NCBI RefSeq assembly: GCF_016937515.1
Contig: NZ_JAFHKM010000002.1
Coordinates: 4,273,001-4,337,000, forward strand
DNA length: 64,000 nt
Direction of reading: 5' to 3'
From: Cohnella algarum
GTDB lineage: Bacteria > Bacillota > Bacilli > Paenibacillales > Paenibacillaceae
In this document: positions 1 through 9,799 of the stretch, piece after piece
Numbering within the stretch: the stretch's first letter is position 1
Layout: every line of letters starts with the position of its first letter
Program-made: the position numbers and the translations under genes
The notes under the pieces: generated by a model
The model's input: the letters and a program-made list of their open reading frames with translations, nothing else
Database searches by the model: none
Told to the model about the DNA's origin: nothing

Positions 1-1
1 A

Positions 2-777
2 ACGGGATACTTTTTCGACCAACGGGAAAATCGCGCCGCCATCGCGCCGCTGATGACCGGATGGGGCGCAAGGAGCGGCATCGTCGTGGAGCGCAGAGAA
101 ACGGAGGAAGGCATCCGGGACGTTCCCGTCAATGCCAACGGAAATCCGGTCACGTTCCCTTATTGGGACGGGGCGACCGTGCTCGAATGTTTCGCGCATA
201 CCGGCAGCTTTTCTCTGCATGCCTGCAAATACGGCGCGAAAAAAGCGACCTGTCTCGATATTTCGGCGCATGCGATCGAAACCGCAAAGCGCAACGTCGA
301 GCGGAACGGCTTTTCCGACCGGGTCGAATTCGTGACGGCCGACGCTTTCGAATATTTGCGGCAGCAGGTCAAGGGCCGGGAAGAACGCCTGCAAAGAGCG
401 GCCGGAGGCAAGGCGGATACGTCGAAGCCGCTCGTTTCGGAAGGCCGGACGTGGGACGTCGTCATTCTCGATCCGCCGGCGTTCGCCAAGACGAAGCGGG
501 CCGTGCCCAGCGCCATACGCGGCTATAAGGACATCAATTTGCACGCGATGAAGTTGGTCAACGAAGGCGGCTATTTGGTCACGGCGAGCTGCTCTTATCA
601 TGTGCGGCCGGAGCTGTTCATGGAGACGCTTCTGGAGGCCGCCGCCGACGCCGGCAAAATTCTTCGCTGCATCGAATGGCGAGGGCGGGCAAAGATCATC
701 CGCAGCTCGGCGGTGTCGAAGAAGGTCATTATTTGAAATTCGGCATCTTCGAGGTCCGCACCCGAAAAGCGCTTTGA
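2..777 (+). CDS. rlmI: 23S rRNA (cytosine-C5) methyltransferase RlmI-like, 5' end outside window, apparent 3' frameshift
   Basis: SAM-dependent class I methyltransferase of the RlmI family, which methylates 23S rRNA. The reading frame is already open at base 2 and reads TGYFFDQRENR before the first in-window ATG at 53, so the true start lies upstream. The SAM-binding region (VLECFAHTGSFSLHA) and the catalytic-type motifs (ILDPPAFAK, TASCSYHV) are present. The main frame stops at 736 with an atypical end. The expected family C-terminus (GKDHPQLGGVEEGHYLKFGI) is encoded in another frame and stops at 777. Adding one G in the GAGGGCGGGC stretch (681-690) restores one continuous frame. I read this as a one-base deletion that is either a sequencing error or a recent mutation. 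Confidence 0.85.
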
Positions 778-918
778 GGACGGGCTTCTGGGTCTTCGGA
801 CAGGAAGCGGACTGGGTTTTTTAGACTAATTGTTAAGAAAGTATGAGTCGCGCAACCTGTAACTTTTCTAAAATCTCTCCTGTAATCTGTAAACATAGAT
901 AAAGGAGAGAGGAAGTGA

Positions 919-1140
919 ATGATGATGGATGTGCTGCGATTCGGAAGGCGCTCCGTGCCGCTGCGAAACAAGGCGAAACGGCTCGAAAGCCGTCAGCGAT
1001 TGAACAAACGCATGCGCGAAATGGCGCTCGATCTGGAATTCCGCCGCAAATGGAAGCAAGTGATCGATGTCGAACTGTGGTCGGACGCGGCGATATTCTG
1101 GTTCGAGGACGGCACGAAGCTTTATTTGAATATTTCGTGA
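919..1140 (+). CDS. Small conserved-looking protein of unknown function
   Basis: 73-residue basic protein beginning with three consecutive ATG codons, preceded by a good ribosome binding site (GGAGAGAGGAAG). It is rich in Arg and Lys through the first 45 residues (FGRRSVPLRNKAKRLESRQR, KRMREMALDLEFRRKWKQ) and ends in an aromatic stretch (WSDAAIFWFEDGTKLYLNIS). There is no signal peptide or membrane segment. It sits alone between rlmI and addB and is followed by a terminator-like hairpin, so it is probably its own transcription unit. The codon bias and RBS support a real gene. I do not recognise the family. Confidence 0.6.
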   Translation: MMMDVLRFGRRSVPLRNKAKRLESRQRLNKRMREMALDLEFRRKWKQVIDVELWSDAAIFWFEDGTKLYLNIS

Positions 1141-1189
1141 ATCTTTCCCGATGCGCCCGTTCGCAGCGTTGGGGGAAATTCGGACCTAT

Positions 1190-1226
1190 AAGGGCCTTGG
1201 GGCGTTTTCCCCGCGGTCCTTTTTTG
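1190..1226 (+). terminator. Rho-independent terminator after the small gene
   Basis: AAGGGCC pairs with GGTCCTT (one G-T pair) and GGGG pairs with CCCC around a TTTT loop. A run of six T follows. It lies just downstream of the 919-1140 gene. Confidence 0.6.
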
Positions 1227-1360
1227 CATATCGGATGGCAGATTCCGAATCTGCGAACGCCTGTGCGCCCTTGTCCGCGATATGGTACAATGAATCGGAA
1301 GATGAGAAGTTTCGGAGATTTTCCGCGTATTTTCGGAGCAACGGAAGGAGGCGGCAGCAA

Positions 1361-4300
1361 ATGGCGCTTCGTTTGATAACGGGACGATCGGGCAGCGGCA
1401 AAACGCGTTTCTGCCTCGATGAAATCAGGCAGCGGCTGCGGGAAGACCCGCTGGGTCCGCCGATGATTTTGCTTGTGCCGGAGCAGGCGACGTTTCAGAT
1501 GGAGTACGCGATGGTATCCACGCCGGGGCTGAACGGGTTCATGCGCGCCCAAGTGCTCAGCTTTCGGCGCCTCGCCTTTCGCGTCATGCAGGAGACGGGC
1601 GGGACCGCCGCCGTTCCGATCGATGAAACCGGCAAAGCGATGCTCATCCACAAATCGCTCGAAACCCGAAAAGGTCAATGGAAGCTGCTGCTCGGCGAAA
1701 CCGCGGGCCAAGGACTGGTCGGCAAGCTGAGCGAGCTGTTGACCGAATGGAAACGGTACGGGGTCGACGGGGCAAAGGCGGAGGAGCTGGCGGAAAGCGC
1801 CGCGCGATCGGATCCGGGAGCGGCGCTGCTTGCCGACAAGCTGCACGATTTATCGCTGTTAAGCCGCGACCTGGATCGGGAAATGGCGGGAAAATGGCTG
1901 GACGGCGAAGACGCGCTCCGCTGGCTCGTCGGCGGGGCCGCCGAATCGGCGCTGCTCGCCGACGCGGAAATTTGGCTCGACGGCTTTCACGGCTTTACGC
2001 CGAACGAGTACGAAGCGATCGAGGCGCTGCTGCGCCGCTGCCCCCGAGTGTCGGTCGCGCTTTGCCTCGACCGGCCGAGAGGCGCGGGCGAGCGTCCGGA
2101 CGAGCTGGAGCTGTTCCATCCGACGGCGGAAACGTCCGCCCGGCTCTGCGAACTGGCCGAAGCCGCCGGCGTCGCGATCGAGCGGCCCGTGACGCTCGAT
2201 CGCGACGTTTTGCCGCGATACAAGGCGAGCCCGATGCTCGCGCACCTGGAGCGCTCGTTCGATGCGCGTTTGCGGTGGAACGGGGAGGCCGCATCGCTCT
2301 CGCCCGATCACCCGTTATGCGGCCTGTCGCTTCACGAGGCGGCCAACCGCCGGGCCGAAGCCGAAGGAGCGGCGCGCGACATGCTGCGCCGGGCGCGAGA
2401 AGGCGAATGCCGCTGGCGGGACATGGCGGTCTTCGTCCGCAAGGTGGAAGACTACGCCGATCTGCTCGCGGAAGTGTTCGACGATTACGACATCCCCTAC
2501 TTTCTCGACGGCAAGGTGACGGCGGCGCATCATCCGCTGGCGGAGTTCGTCCGCTCGGCTTTGGAGGCGGTGGCGGGCGGCTGGAAATCCGACGCCGTCT
2601 TCCGCTGCGCGAAAACGGATCTGCTGCATCCGGGCGATAAGGAGCTCCTGAGGGCGGAAGTGGATATGTTGGAGAACTATGCCCTGGCCGCGGGAATCGA
2701 GGGCTGGCGGTGGCACGACGATCGGGCCTGGCAGCCGTTGTTCCGCGGGGATCTGGAGGACGAAACGGAGCCGTCCCGCTACGAACGAGGGATGGAGGAA
2801 ATCCGGCGCATCCGCGATGCCGCGCTGGAGCCGTTGCTCCGGCTGGAGCAACGGGTCAAAAAGGCGAAAACGATGCGCGATTTGGGCTCGGCGCTGTTTT
2901 CGCTGCTGGAGGAAACGCGGGCAGCCGACCGGCTGGAGCGCTGGAGCGCGGAAGACGAGGCCGCGGGCGATCCCGGCAAGGCGCGTCTTCACCGGCCGCT
3001 TTGGGACGGCGTGCTCGGGCTGCTGGACCAGCTCGTCGAATTAATGGGGGACGAGCCGGCCAACCTTCCCCTGTTCGCGGGAATGATCGATGCCGGAATC
3101 GAAGAGATGAAGCTCGGCGCGGTGCCGCCCTCCCTGGATGCGGTGCTCGTCGGCAGTCCGGAGCGGACGAGGTCGGACCGGGTAGCCGTGCTGTATATGC
3201 TCGGAGTCGGCGACGGCGTCATGCCGATGGCCGTCCGCGAGAACGGGCTGCTGTCGGAACCCGAACGGGAGCGCCTGGCGGAGGCCGGGCTGCAGCTCGC
3301 GCCGGGAGCGCGGCGAAGGCTGCTGGACGAACGTTTTTTGGCTTATTTGGCCTTGACGACGCCATCCCGGCATTTGTGGGTCAGCTACCCCGCGTCGGAT
3401 GAAGAGGGGAAAGGCCTGCTGCCGTCGGAGTACATTCGCCGCATCCGGCAGCGCTTCCCCGGTCTGTCCGTCGGGACGTTGCAGGCCGAACCGCAGGAAA
3501 GCGAAGACGAGGAGCGTCAGCTGCGTTACGCCGTCCATCCCGGCAAGGCGCTTACGTTTTTGACGGCGAGGCTGCGGCGCTGGCGGCAGGGCGGCGAGCT
3601 TGCCGGGGGCTGGTGGTCGGTCTACCGCTTTTTCGCGGAGCGGGACGAGTGGCGGCCGAAGCTGCAAAAAATGCTGTCCTCGCTCCATTACCGCAACGAC
3701 GAACCGCCGCTGGGCGCGGCCACGAGCAGGCTGCTTTACGGCGATCGCCTGATCGCCAGCGTCTCGAGAATGGAGCGTTTCGTCGCCTGCCCGTTCCGGC
3801 ATTTCGCTTCGCACGGATTGAAGCTTCGCGAGCGCATGCTGTATCGGGTGGAAGCTCCCGATATCGGCCAGCTGTTTCACGCCGCGCTTCGCCAGACGAC
3901 GGAAAAGCTGCTTGCCGAAGGGCCGGCCGGCCAATCGATGGCCCGCTGGCAGCAGGAAGCGGCCGCGGCCGTCGAGCGGCTGCTGCCCAAGGTGCAGTCC
4001 CGGATTTTGCTGTCATCCCTCCGTCATCAAGCGATGGCCCGCAAGCTGACGGACATCGTCGCCAGGGCTTCGGCCATGCTGGGCGAGCACGCGAGGCTGT
4101 CCCGGTTTCATCCCGTCGGGCTGGAGGTGACGTTCGGCCCCGACGGCATGTTGCCGCCGCTCTCCCTTGACCTCGGAGGCGGACGCTGGATGGACATCGT
4201 CGGGCGGATCGACCGCGTCGATGCCGCGCAGACGGAAGACGGGCTGCTGCTGCGCATTATGGATTACAAATCGAGCCCGACGAAGCTGAAGCTGGAAGAG

Positions 4301-4888
4301 GTCGCGCACGGATTGTCGCTGCAAATGCTGACCTATCTCGACGTTGTCGTCTCGCATGCGCCGAGCTGGCTTGGACGGCCTGCGGAGCCTGCCGGCGTTC
4401 TGTACTTTCACGTACATAATCCGCTTCTGCACAGCTTGAACGGCATGTCCCTCCAGGAAGCGGAACGCGCGATGAAAAAAGAGTTCCGCATGCAGGGTCT
4501 GGTGCTGGCCAACGGGGAAACGGTCCAGCTGATGGACGAGTCGCTGGCGACCGAAGGCAAGTCGGCCGTCATTCCGGTCGACTTCAAAAAGGACGGCACG
4601 TTTTCGGCGCGATCGCAGGTAGCGGATCCGGGGCAGTGGAACGTGCTCCGCAAATCCGTCCGCGGCAGCATACGGACCATCGGCCGCCGGATCGCGGACG
4701 GGGACGTATCGATCGCCCCATACCGGATGGACAAGCGAAGCCCGTGCGAACGGTGCGAATACCGCCCGGTGTGCCAATTCGACATGCTGATCGAAGGCAG
4801 CGGGCATCGCCCGCTGCCCAAGCCGTCCAGCCGGGATCAGCTGTGGCAATGGCTGGAAAACGGATCGGAAGGGGGAGAAAAGACGTGA
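1361..4888 (+). CDS. addB: Helicase-exonuclease AddAB, subunit AddB
   Basis: AddB partners AddA in the RecBCD-like helicase-nuclease that resects double-strand breaks up to Chi. The start chosen is ATG 1361, because it follows GGAGG and gives MALRLITGRSGSGKTRFCLD, a typical N-terminus with a Walker A-like GRSGSGKT. The upstream in-frame ATG at 1151 lacks an RBS. The product is 1175 residues, close to the B. subtilis protein (about 1166). The C-terminal nuclease domain carries GRIDRVD and DYKSS. The four cysteines of the expected iron-sulfur cluster are visible as CPFRHF near residue 810 and CERCEYRPVC near residues 1129-1138. The stop codon overlaps the addA start, implying translational coupling. 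Confidence 0.97.
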   Translation: MALRLITGRSGSGKTRFCLDEIRQRLREDPLGPPMILLVPEQATFQMEYAMVSTPGLNGFMRAQVLSFRRLAFRVMQETGGTAAVPIDETGKAMLIHKSLETRKGQWKLLLGETAGQGLVGKLSELLTEWKRYGVDGAKAEELAESAARSDPGAALLADKLHDLSLLSRDLDREMAGKWLDGEDALRWLVGGAAESALLADAEIWLDGFHGFTPNEYEAIEALLRRCPRVSVALCLDRPRGAGERPDELELFHPTAETSARLCELAEAAGVAIERPVTLDRDVLPRYKASPMLAHLERSFDARLRWNGEAASLSPDHPLCGLSLHEAANRRAEAEGAARDMLRRAREGECRWRDMAVFVRKVEDYADLLAEVFDDYDIPYFLDGKVTAAHHPLAEFVRSALEAVAGGWKSDAVFRCAKTDLLHPGDKELLRAEVDMLENYALAAGIEGWRWHDDRAWQPLFRGDLEDETEPSRYERGMEEIRRIRDAALEPLLRLEQRVKKAKTMRDLGSALFSLLEETRAADRLERWSAEDEAAGDPGKARLHRPLWDGVLGLLDQLVELMGDEPANLPLFAGMIDAGIEEMKLGAVPPSLDAVLVGSPERTRSDRVAVLYMLGVGDGVMPMAVRENGLLSEPERERLAEAGLQLAPGARRRLLDERFLAYLALTTPSRHLWVSYPASDEEGKGLLPSEYIRRIRQRFPGLSVGTLQAEPQESEDEERQLRYAVHPGKALTFLTARLRRWRQGGELAGGWWSVYRFFAERDEWRPKLQKMLSSLHYRNDEPPLGAATSRLLYGDRLIASVSRMERFVACPFRHFASHGLKLRERMLYRVEAPDIGQLFHAALRQTTEKLLAEGPAGQSMARWQQEAAAAVERLLPKVQSRILLSSLRHQAMARKLTDIVARASAMLGEHARLSRFHPVGLEVTFGPDGMLPPLSLDLGGGRWMDIVGRIDRVDAAQTEDGLLLRIMDYKSSPTKLKLEEVAHGLSLQMLTYLDVVVSHAPSWLGRPAEPAGVLYFHVHNPLLHSLNGMSLQEAERAMKKEFRMQGLVLANGETVQLMDESLATEGKSAVIPVDFKKDGTFSARSQVADPGQWNVLRKSVRGSIRTIGRRIADGDVSIAPYRMDKRSPCERCEYRPVCQFDMLIEGSGHRPLPKPSSRDQLWQWLENGSEGGEKT

Positions 4889-7800
4889 GCGTATCCGGGC
4901 GGTTTTTGCAGGCTACCTACGCGAAGCCCGAAGGCGGCCGCTGGACGGACGAGCAATGGGCGGCCATCGCCGCGCGGGGGACCGACATTCTCGTCGCCGC
5001 GGCCGCGGGTTCGGGCAAAACCGCCGTGTTGGTCGAGCGCATCATTTCCCGCATAACGGACGAAACGGACCCTTTGGACGTGGACGCCCTGCTCGTGGCG
5101 ACCTTTACGAAAGCCGCCGCCGCGGAGATGAAGGAACGGATCCGAATCGCGCTGGAGGACGAACTGGAGCAAAAGCCGGAATCCGCGCATTTGAAGCGGC
5201 AGCTCGCCCTGCTCCCCCGGGCGTCGGTCACGACGCTGCACTCCTTTTGCCTGGAGGTGGTCGAGCGGTACGCCCCGCTCATCGGCCTCGATCCGGGGTT
5301 TCGCATCGCAAACGAGACGGAAGCGGAATTGCTCCGGATGGATACGCTCGACGAATTGTTCGAGGAGCGGTACGGGGCCGAAGGCGAGCGGGGAGCGCTC
5401 GCGCGGCTTGCCGATCTGTTCGGCGGAGAACGCAGCGACGAGCCGCTGCACCGGCTCGTGCTCGAATTGCACGAATTCGCCCGAAGCCACCCTTGGCCGG
5501 AGCGATGGCTGCGGGAGGCCGCGGCTTTCATCCGCGAAGCCGGCGAAAACGGCATCGAGGGCGCCCCCTGGATGGAAACCGTGCGCGAAGACGCTTCGCT
5601 CGCGCTGCGGGGCGCGCTCAGCCAGCTCGAGGCCGCCCTTCGGGTCGCGGAGAGCCCCGGCGGGCCGCTGCCTTACGCGGCCGCGCTCCGGGAGGATGCG
5701 GCGGTCGTCGGCCGCTTGCTGGACGCGATCGCGCATGAACCGCCGGAAGCCTGGAACGAGGCGTATTCGGCCTGCGCGTTCGGACGCCTGAAGGCGATTC
5801 GCAAGGATGAGTGCGACCCCGATTTGCAGGAACGCGCGAAGAAGCTTCGGGAAGAGGCGAAAAAGGCGGTGTCGAAGCTCGGAGACGAGTGGTTTGTCCG
5901 TTCGCCGGACCAGTATGCGGAGGAACTGCGCAAGCTCGCCCCGGACATGGAGGCGCTGGCCGAGCTCGCGATCGAATTCGGCCGCAATTACGAGGCAGCC
6001 AAGCGGGCGAAAGGCTTGCTCGATTTCGGCGATCTGGAGCATTACGCGCTGGCCGTTTTGCGGGATCCGGGTTCGAAGCCCGGCGAATCGCTGCCCTCCG
6101 CAGCGGCGCTCGACTACCGGGAACGGTTCGCGGAAATATTGCTGGACGAGTATCAGGATACGAACGAGGTGCAGGAAGCGATCGTGTCGCTGATTGCCCG
6201 CAAGTCGCCCGGCAACGTGTTTATGGTCGGAGACGTGAAGCAAAGCATTTACCGGTTCCGTCTTGCGGAGCCGGGCCTGTTTCTGGCCAAATACAAATCG
6301 TTCGGCGTCTGGAAGCCCCTCGGCGACGGGGAGGCGGAGGAGGCCGCCTTCCCGGAAGGCGGCGCAAGCCTCCGGGGCTTGCGCATCGACCTGGCGCGGA
6401 ATTTCCGCAGCCGTTCGCGGGTTATCGAAGCGGTGAACCACGTTTTTCGCCTGATCATGCGCGAGCCGGCGGGGGAAATGAATTACGATCGGCGGGCCGA
6501 GTTGATTTACGGTGAAGGCTATCCCGAAGAGGGCGGCGAAGCATCCGGCGGCGCATATGCCGTGGAAATGATTCTGCTCCAGCCGGGAAGCCCGGAGGCC
6601 GGGAGCGCGGCGGCCGGGCGCGAAAGCGGAGAGGCGCCGGAGCCGGCCGGGGACGACGAAGAGGGAGCGAGGCAGAGGCAAGAAGAGGAAGAGCTGGAAA
6701 CCGCGCAGCTCGAAGCCCGCTGCATCGCGGACGAAATCCGGCGGCTGACGGGGACGGACGGCAGCGGCCGGCTCCCGTTTGCCGTCTACGACGGCAAAAG
6801 CAAGCTGCACAGGCCCCTCCGGTTTCGCGATATCGTCATTTTGCTGCGAGCGACGTCGGCGGCCGCGCCGGTCGTGCTGGAGGAATTGAAGGCGGCCGGA
6901 ATACCGGCCTTCGCCGACATGTCCTCCGGCTATTTTGCCGCGACGGAAGTCGACGTCATGCTGTCCTTGCTGCAACTGATCGACAACCCGGACCAGGACA
7001 TTCCGCTGGCCGGCGTTCTCCGCTCGCCGCTGGTCGGCTTTACGGCCGAAGAGCTCGCGCAGATCCGGCTGCGCGATCGGTCCGGCTCGTTCTGGCAAGC
7101 CGTTCGGGCCGAGGCCGGCGAAGCGGCCGAATCGGCGGCGGCGTCCCGGGAGGGAGGACCCGACTCCTTGCCGGGCCGGCCGGCGGGCGGGGACGCGCAA
7201 GCCGACGGCCGGCGATCCCGGCTTCGCGCCTTTTTGGCTTCGCTTGATCGCTGGAGAACGCTGGCGAGACGGGAGCCGCTCGCGCGGCTGCTGCTGGCGC
7301 TTTACCGGGAAACGGGCTACTACGACTTTGTCGGCGGGTTGCCCGGAGGCGCGCAGCGGCAGGCGAACTTGCGGGCTCTCGTCGACAGGGCCCGGCAGTA
7401 CGAGCAAAATTCGAGCTACAGGGGGCTGTACCGTTTTCTCCGTTTTTTGGGCAGAATGCGGGACACCGGAGCCGATCTCGGCGCCGCCCGGGCGCTCGGG
7501 GAACAGGACGACGTTGTCCGGCTCGTGTCCATCCACCGCAGCAAAGGCCTGGAGTTTCCCGTCGTCTTTGTCGCCGGTCTGGGCAAGACTTTCAACCGCC
7601 AGGACTTGAACGGGCTGTTTTTGAAGCATAAGCGGCTCGGCTTCGGTCCGAAATTCGTCGATCTCGACACGCGCGCGGCGTATCCGACGCTCCCGCAGCT
7701 CGCGATACGCAGAAGGCTGCGGGCGGAGCTGCTCGCCGAAGAAATGCGCGTGCTATATGTCGCGCTGACGAGACCGAAGGAAAAGCTCTATCTGATCGGC

Positions 7801-8952
7801 ACGACGAAAGACGCGGCCAAGGATGTCGAAAAATGGCGCGAGCTGGCCGCCTTGTCCGGCGGAGGCATGCCCGATTACGCGATCGCCGCGGCAAGCCGGT
7901 ACTTGGACTGGCTCGGTCCGGCGGCGGTTTTGGCCGGGGCGGACTGGAGCGCGGAAGGGACCGGCGGCGAGCGCTCGGGCCGGCCGAACGGCGGGACTCC
8001 GCCGTGGTCTTGCCGGATCGTGTCCGGATCGGCTTATACGCGGAGTCCGGCGTCCCCCGAACCGCTTTCGGGGGACGAGACGCTGTGGAACCGGGTTCAG
8101 CGGCTCGAGCCCGTTCCGGTTCCCGCGACGGCCGCCGGGCTTGCGGCTTACGAGGCGCTGTCGTGGTCCGATCCCCATGCGGGAGCGTCCCGTCTTGCGG
8201 CCAAAACGTCCGTATCCGCCCTGAAGGCGAAACCCGGCTTCCGCCCGGACGCCGAAACGGCCGAATCGACGCCTGCAACGGCGGAGCCGGGCGGCCGCGA
8301 GCCGTTGGAAGATTCCGACGAAGACCGGCTTTCCGTTTACGGCTCCGGGGACGGAACGGACGGGACGTCGGCGGCATCTCCGACGTTCAGGCTCCGGAGG
8401 CCGCGTTTTTTGTCGGACAGGCGGCTGACGCCCGCGGAGCGGGGAACGGCGGTTCATTTGGTCATGCAGCATTTGCCGCTGCGCCTCGGAACGAACGAGG
8501 CCGATATCGCGGAGCTGCTGTCCCGGATGGAGGCGTTGCGGATGATGACCCCGCAGACGAGACAGGCCGTCGACGCGGAGGCGATCGCGGCCTTTTGCCG
8601 GACGCCGCTGTACGAGCGGATTTGCCGGGCGGACCGGGTATGGCGGGAGCTGCCGTTCAGCTACGGGCTCCCGGCCCGAAAAGCCCACGCGGAGCTGGCA
8701 GCTTCCGATTCGGAAGATACCGTTCTGCTGCAAGGCGTGATCGACTGCCTTTTTTCCGAAGGCGACGGTTTCGTGCTGGTCGATTACAAAACCGATTACG
8801 TGCCGGACGGCAGCTTTGCACCGGCGGCCGAAAAACACCGGTTTCAGATGGAGCAATACGCCGAAGCGATCGAAGCGATCGCCGGCCGGCCCGTAACGGA
8901 AGGGTACGTTTATTTCGTGTACGGCGGCGGCGAAGCGGTCCGGCTCATTTGA
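4885..8952 (+). CDS. addA: Helicase-exonuclease AddAB, subunit AddA
   Basis: UvrD-family helicase fused to a C-terminal PD-(D/E)XK nuclease; the motor subunit of AddAB. I chose GTG 4885 because it overlaps the addB stop (GTGA), follows GGGGGAGAAA and gives a standard N-terminus. Walker A is AAAGSGKT near residues 38-45. Helicase motifs LDEYQDTNE, GDVKQSIYRFR and VRLVSIHRSKGLEF follow in order. The nuclease motif VLVDYKTDYV lies near residue 1300. At 1355 residues it is longer than B. subtilis AddA (about 1232). The extra length is mainly low-complexity Ala/Gly/Pro-rich linker, including the stretch around 7920-8400 before the nuclease domain and a shorter acidic stretch around 6590-6700. Confidence 0.97.
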   Translation: MSVSGRFLQATYAKPEGGRWTDEQWAAIAARGTDILVAAAAGSGKTAVLVERIISRITDETDPLDVDALLVATFTKAAAAEMKERIRIALEDELEQKPESAHLKRQLALLPRASVTTLHSFCLEVVERYAPLIGLDPGFRIANETEAELLRMDTLDELFEERYGAEGERGALARLADLFGGERSDEPLHRLVLELHEFARSHPWPERWLREAAAFIREAGENGIEGAPWMETVREDASLALRGALSQLEAALRVAESPGGPLPYAAALREDAAVVGRLLDAIAHEPPEAWNEAYSACAFGRLKAIRKDECDPDLQERAKKLREEAKKAVSKLGDEWFVRSPDQYAEELRKLAPDMEALAELAIEFGRNYEAAKRAKGLLDFGDLEHYALAVLRDPGSKPGESLPSAAALDYRERFAEILLDEYQDTNEVQEAIVSLIARKSPGNVFMVGDVKQSIYRFRLAEPGLFLAKYKSFGVWKPLGDGEAEEAAFPEGGASLRGLRIDLARNFRSRSRVIEAVNHVFRLIMREPAGEMNYDRRAELIYGEGYPEEGGEASGGAYAVEMILLQPGSPEAGSAAAGRESGEAPEPAGDDEEGARQRQEEEELETAQLEARCIADEIRRLTGTDGSGRLPFAVYDGKSKLHRPLRFRDIVILLRATSAAAPVVLEELKAAGIPAFADMSSGYFAATEVDVMLSLLQLIDNPDQDIPLAGVLRSPLVGFTAEELAQIRLRDRSGSFWQAVRAEAGEAAESAAASREGGPDSLPGRPAGGDAQADGRRSRLRAFLASLDRWRTLARREPLARLLLALYRETGYYDFVGGLPGGAQRQANLRALVDRARQYEQNSSYRGLYRFLRFLGRMRDTGADLGAARALGEQDDVVRLVSIHRSKGLEFPVVFVAGLGKTFNRQDLNGLFLKHKRLGFGPKFVDLDTRAAYPTLPQLAIRRRLRAELLAEEMRVLYVALTRPKEKLYLIGTTKDAAKDVEKWRELAALSGGGMPDYAIAAASRYLDWLGPAAVLAGADWSAEGTGGERSGRPNGGTPPWSCRIVSGSAYTRSPASPEPLSGDETLWNRVQRLEPVPVPATAAGLAAYEALSWSDPHAGASRLAAKTSVSALKAKPGFRPDAETAESTPATAEPGGREPLEDSDEDRLSVYGSGDGTDGTSAASPTFRLRRPRFLSDRRLTPAERGTAVHLVMQHLPLRLGTNEADIAELLSRMEALRMMTPQTRQAVDAEAIAAFCRTPLYERICRADRVWRELPFSYGLPARKAHAELAASDSEDTVLLQGVIDCLFSEGDGFVLVDYKTDYVPDGSFAPAAEKHRFQMEQYAEAIEAIAGRPVTEGYVYFVYGGGEAVRLI

Positions 8953-9034
8953 ACGGTGCCGAGCAGGCGCTGTTCCCGCAAGGAATGAGCCGGCATCCGC
9001 GGGCGAAAGCTTCGGAACGGAAAGGAGTACGAAT

Positions 9035-9625
9035 ATGGCCAAAAGATCGTATATGGCGCCGATCGTCGTCATTTTGCTGACGGTCATGGGGATATTGCTC
9101 GTGCTGCTGTATTCCCGGGTCCTGCTGGACGACCAAAGCCGCAAAACCGAGCAGGGAAAACGACTGGCATCCAATTATACGTATTGTCAGTATTATTCTT
9201 CGCTGTTGCAGGAAGGAGCGGAGGCGATGCTCGCCGCGGCCGAGCCGTGGGAGAGGCTGCCGGCGGCCCAATCGTTCGGCAAGCTGACGGTCGTCGGGGC
9301 GGAATGCTCCCCCGCGCTAATCCAGTCCGGAACGCTCTCCGGGCAGGATCAGGCCGCGGCAACGGATGCGGTGACCGTCCCGATTCAAAAAATAAACGAA
9401 ACGGCCGCTTCCATAGGCGGCCACGACGGCCCGCTTGCCGAAGCCGAAACGACGATGCTGCGGCGTCTAGCCGAAGCGGGAGCGAAGCTCGAAGAGACGC
9501 TGGCGTCTTATTCCGTCCCGACGAAGGACGCGAGCTTTCGGCTGATGGCTTCGGGAGCCGATTGGACCGAACCGGCGCAGGAAGCGGCGAAGCAGTTGAA
9601 GGAGCTGGCGGATTCCTTGCCTTGA
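9035..9625 (+). CDS. Membrane-anchored protein of unknown function
   Basis: 196 residues beginning MAKRSYMAPIVVILLTVMGI, followed by more hydrophobic residues, so residues about 7-28 form an N-terminal membrane anchor. The rest is predicted to lie outside the cell. The extracytoplasmic part is Ala/Glu-rich and probably helical (for example LAEAETTMLRRLAEAGAKLE). It contains two cysteines (positions around 50 and 90). The RBS GGAAAGGAG precedes ATG 9035. It lies 82 bp after addA and may be cotranscribed with it. I do not recognise a family. Confidence 0.7.
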   Translation: MAKRSYMAPIVVILLTVMGILLVLLYSRVLLDDQSRKTEQGKRLASNYTYCQYYSSLLQEGAEAMLAAAEPWERLPAAQSFGKLTVVGAECSPALIQSGTLSGQDQAAATDAVTVPIQKINETAASIGGHDGPLAEAETTMLRRLAEAGAKLEETLASYSVPTKDASFRLMASGADWTEPAQEAAKQLKELADSLP

Positions 9626-9729
9626 CGAAACGGAGGGGTCGCAAGCCGCACGCCGAAAGGCTGACCGCGCCGGCATTTCCCGGCGGATTCCGGGTTCGGG
9701 GCCGGCGGGGCGGCATGCCTTCCGCCAGG

Positions 9730-9760
9730 TTGGACGAGCCCCCGGTTTTTCATGTATGAT
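9730..9760 (+). promoter_or_regulatory. Possible sigma-A promoter for the HIT gene
   Basis: TTGGAC at 9730-9735 and TATGAT at 9755-9760, spaced by 19 bp. The spacing is long, so the call is tentative. It lies about 40 bp upstream of the HIT start. Confidence 0.4.
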
Positions 9761-9799
9761 AGTACCATATCCCGTCTTGCATGGAGGTTGTACATACCC

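Noticed and set aside
4837..7629. Long 930-residue open frame on the minus strand opposite addA
   Set aside because: It is fully antisense to a well-supported helicase gene. The composition (Arg/Gln/Pro-rich without motifs) is that of a mirror frame in GC-rich DNA.
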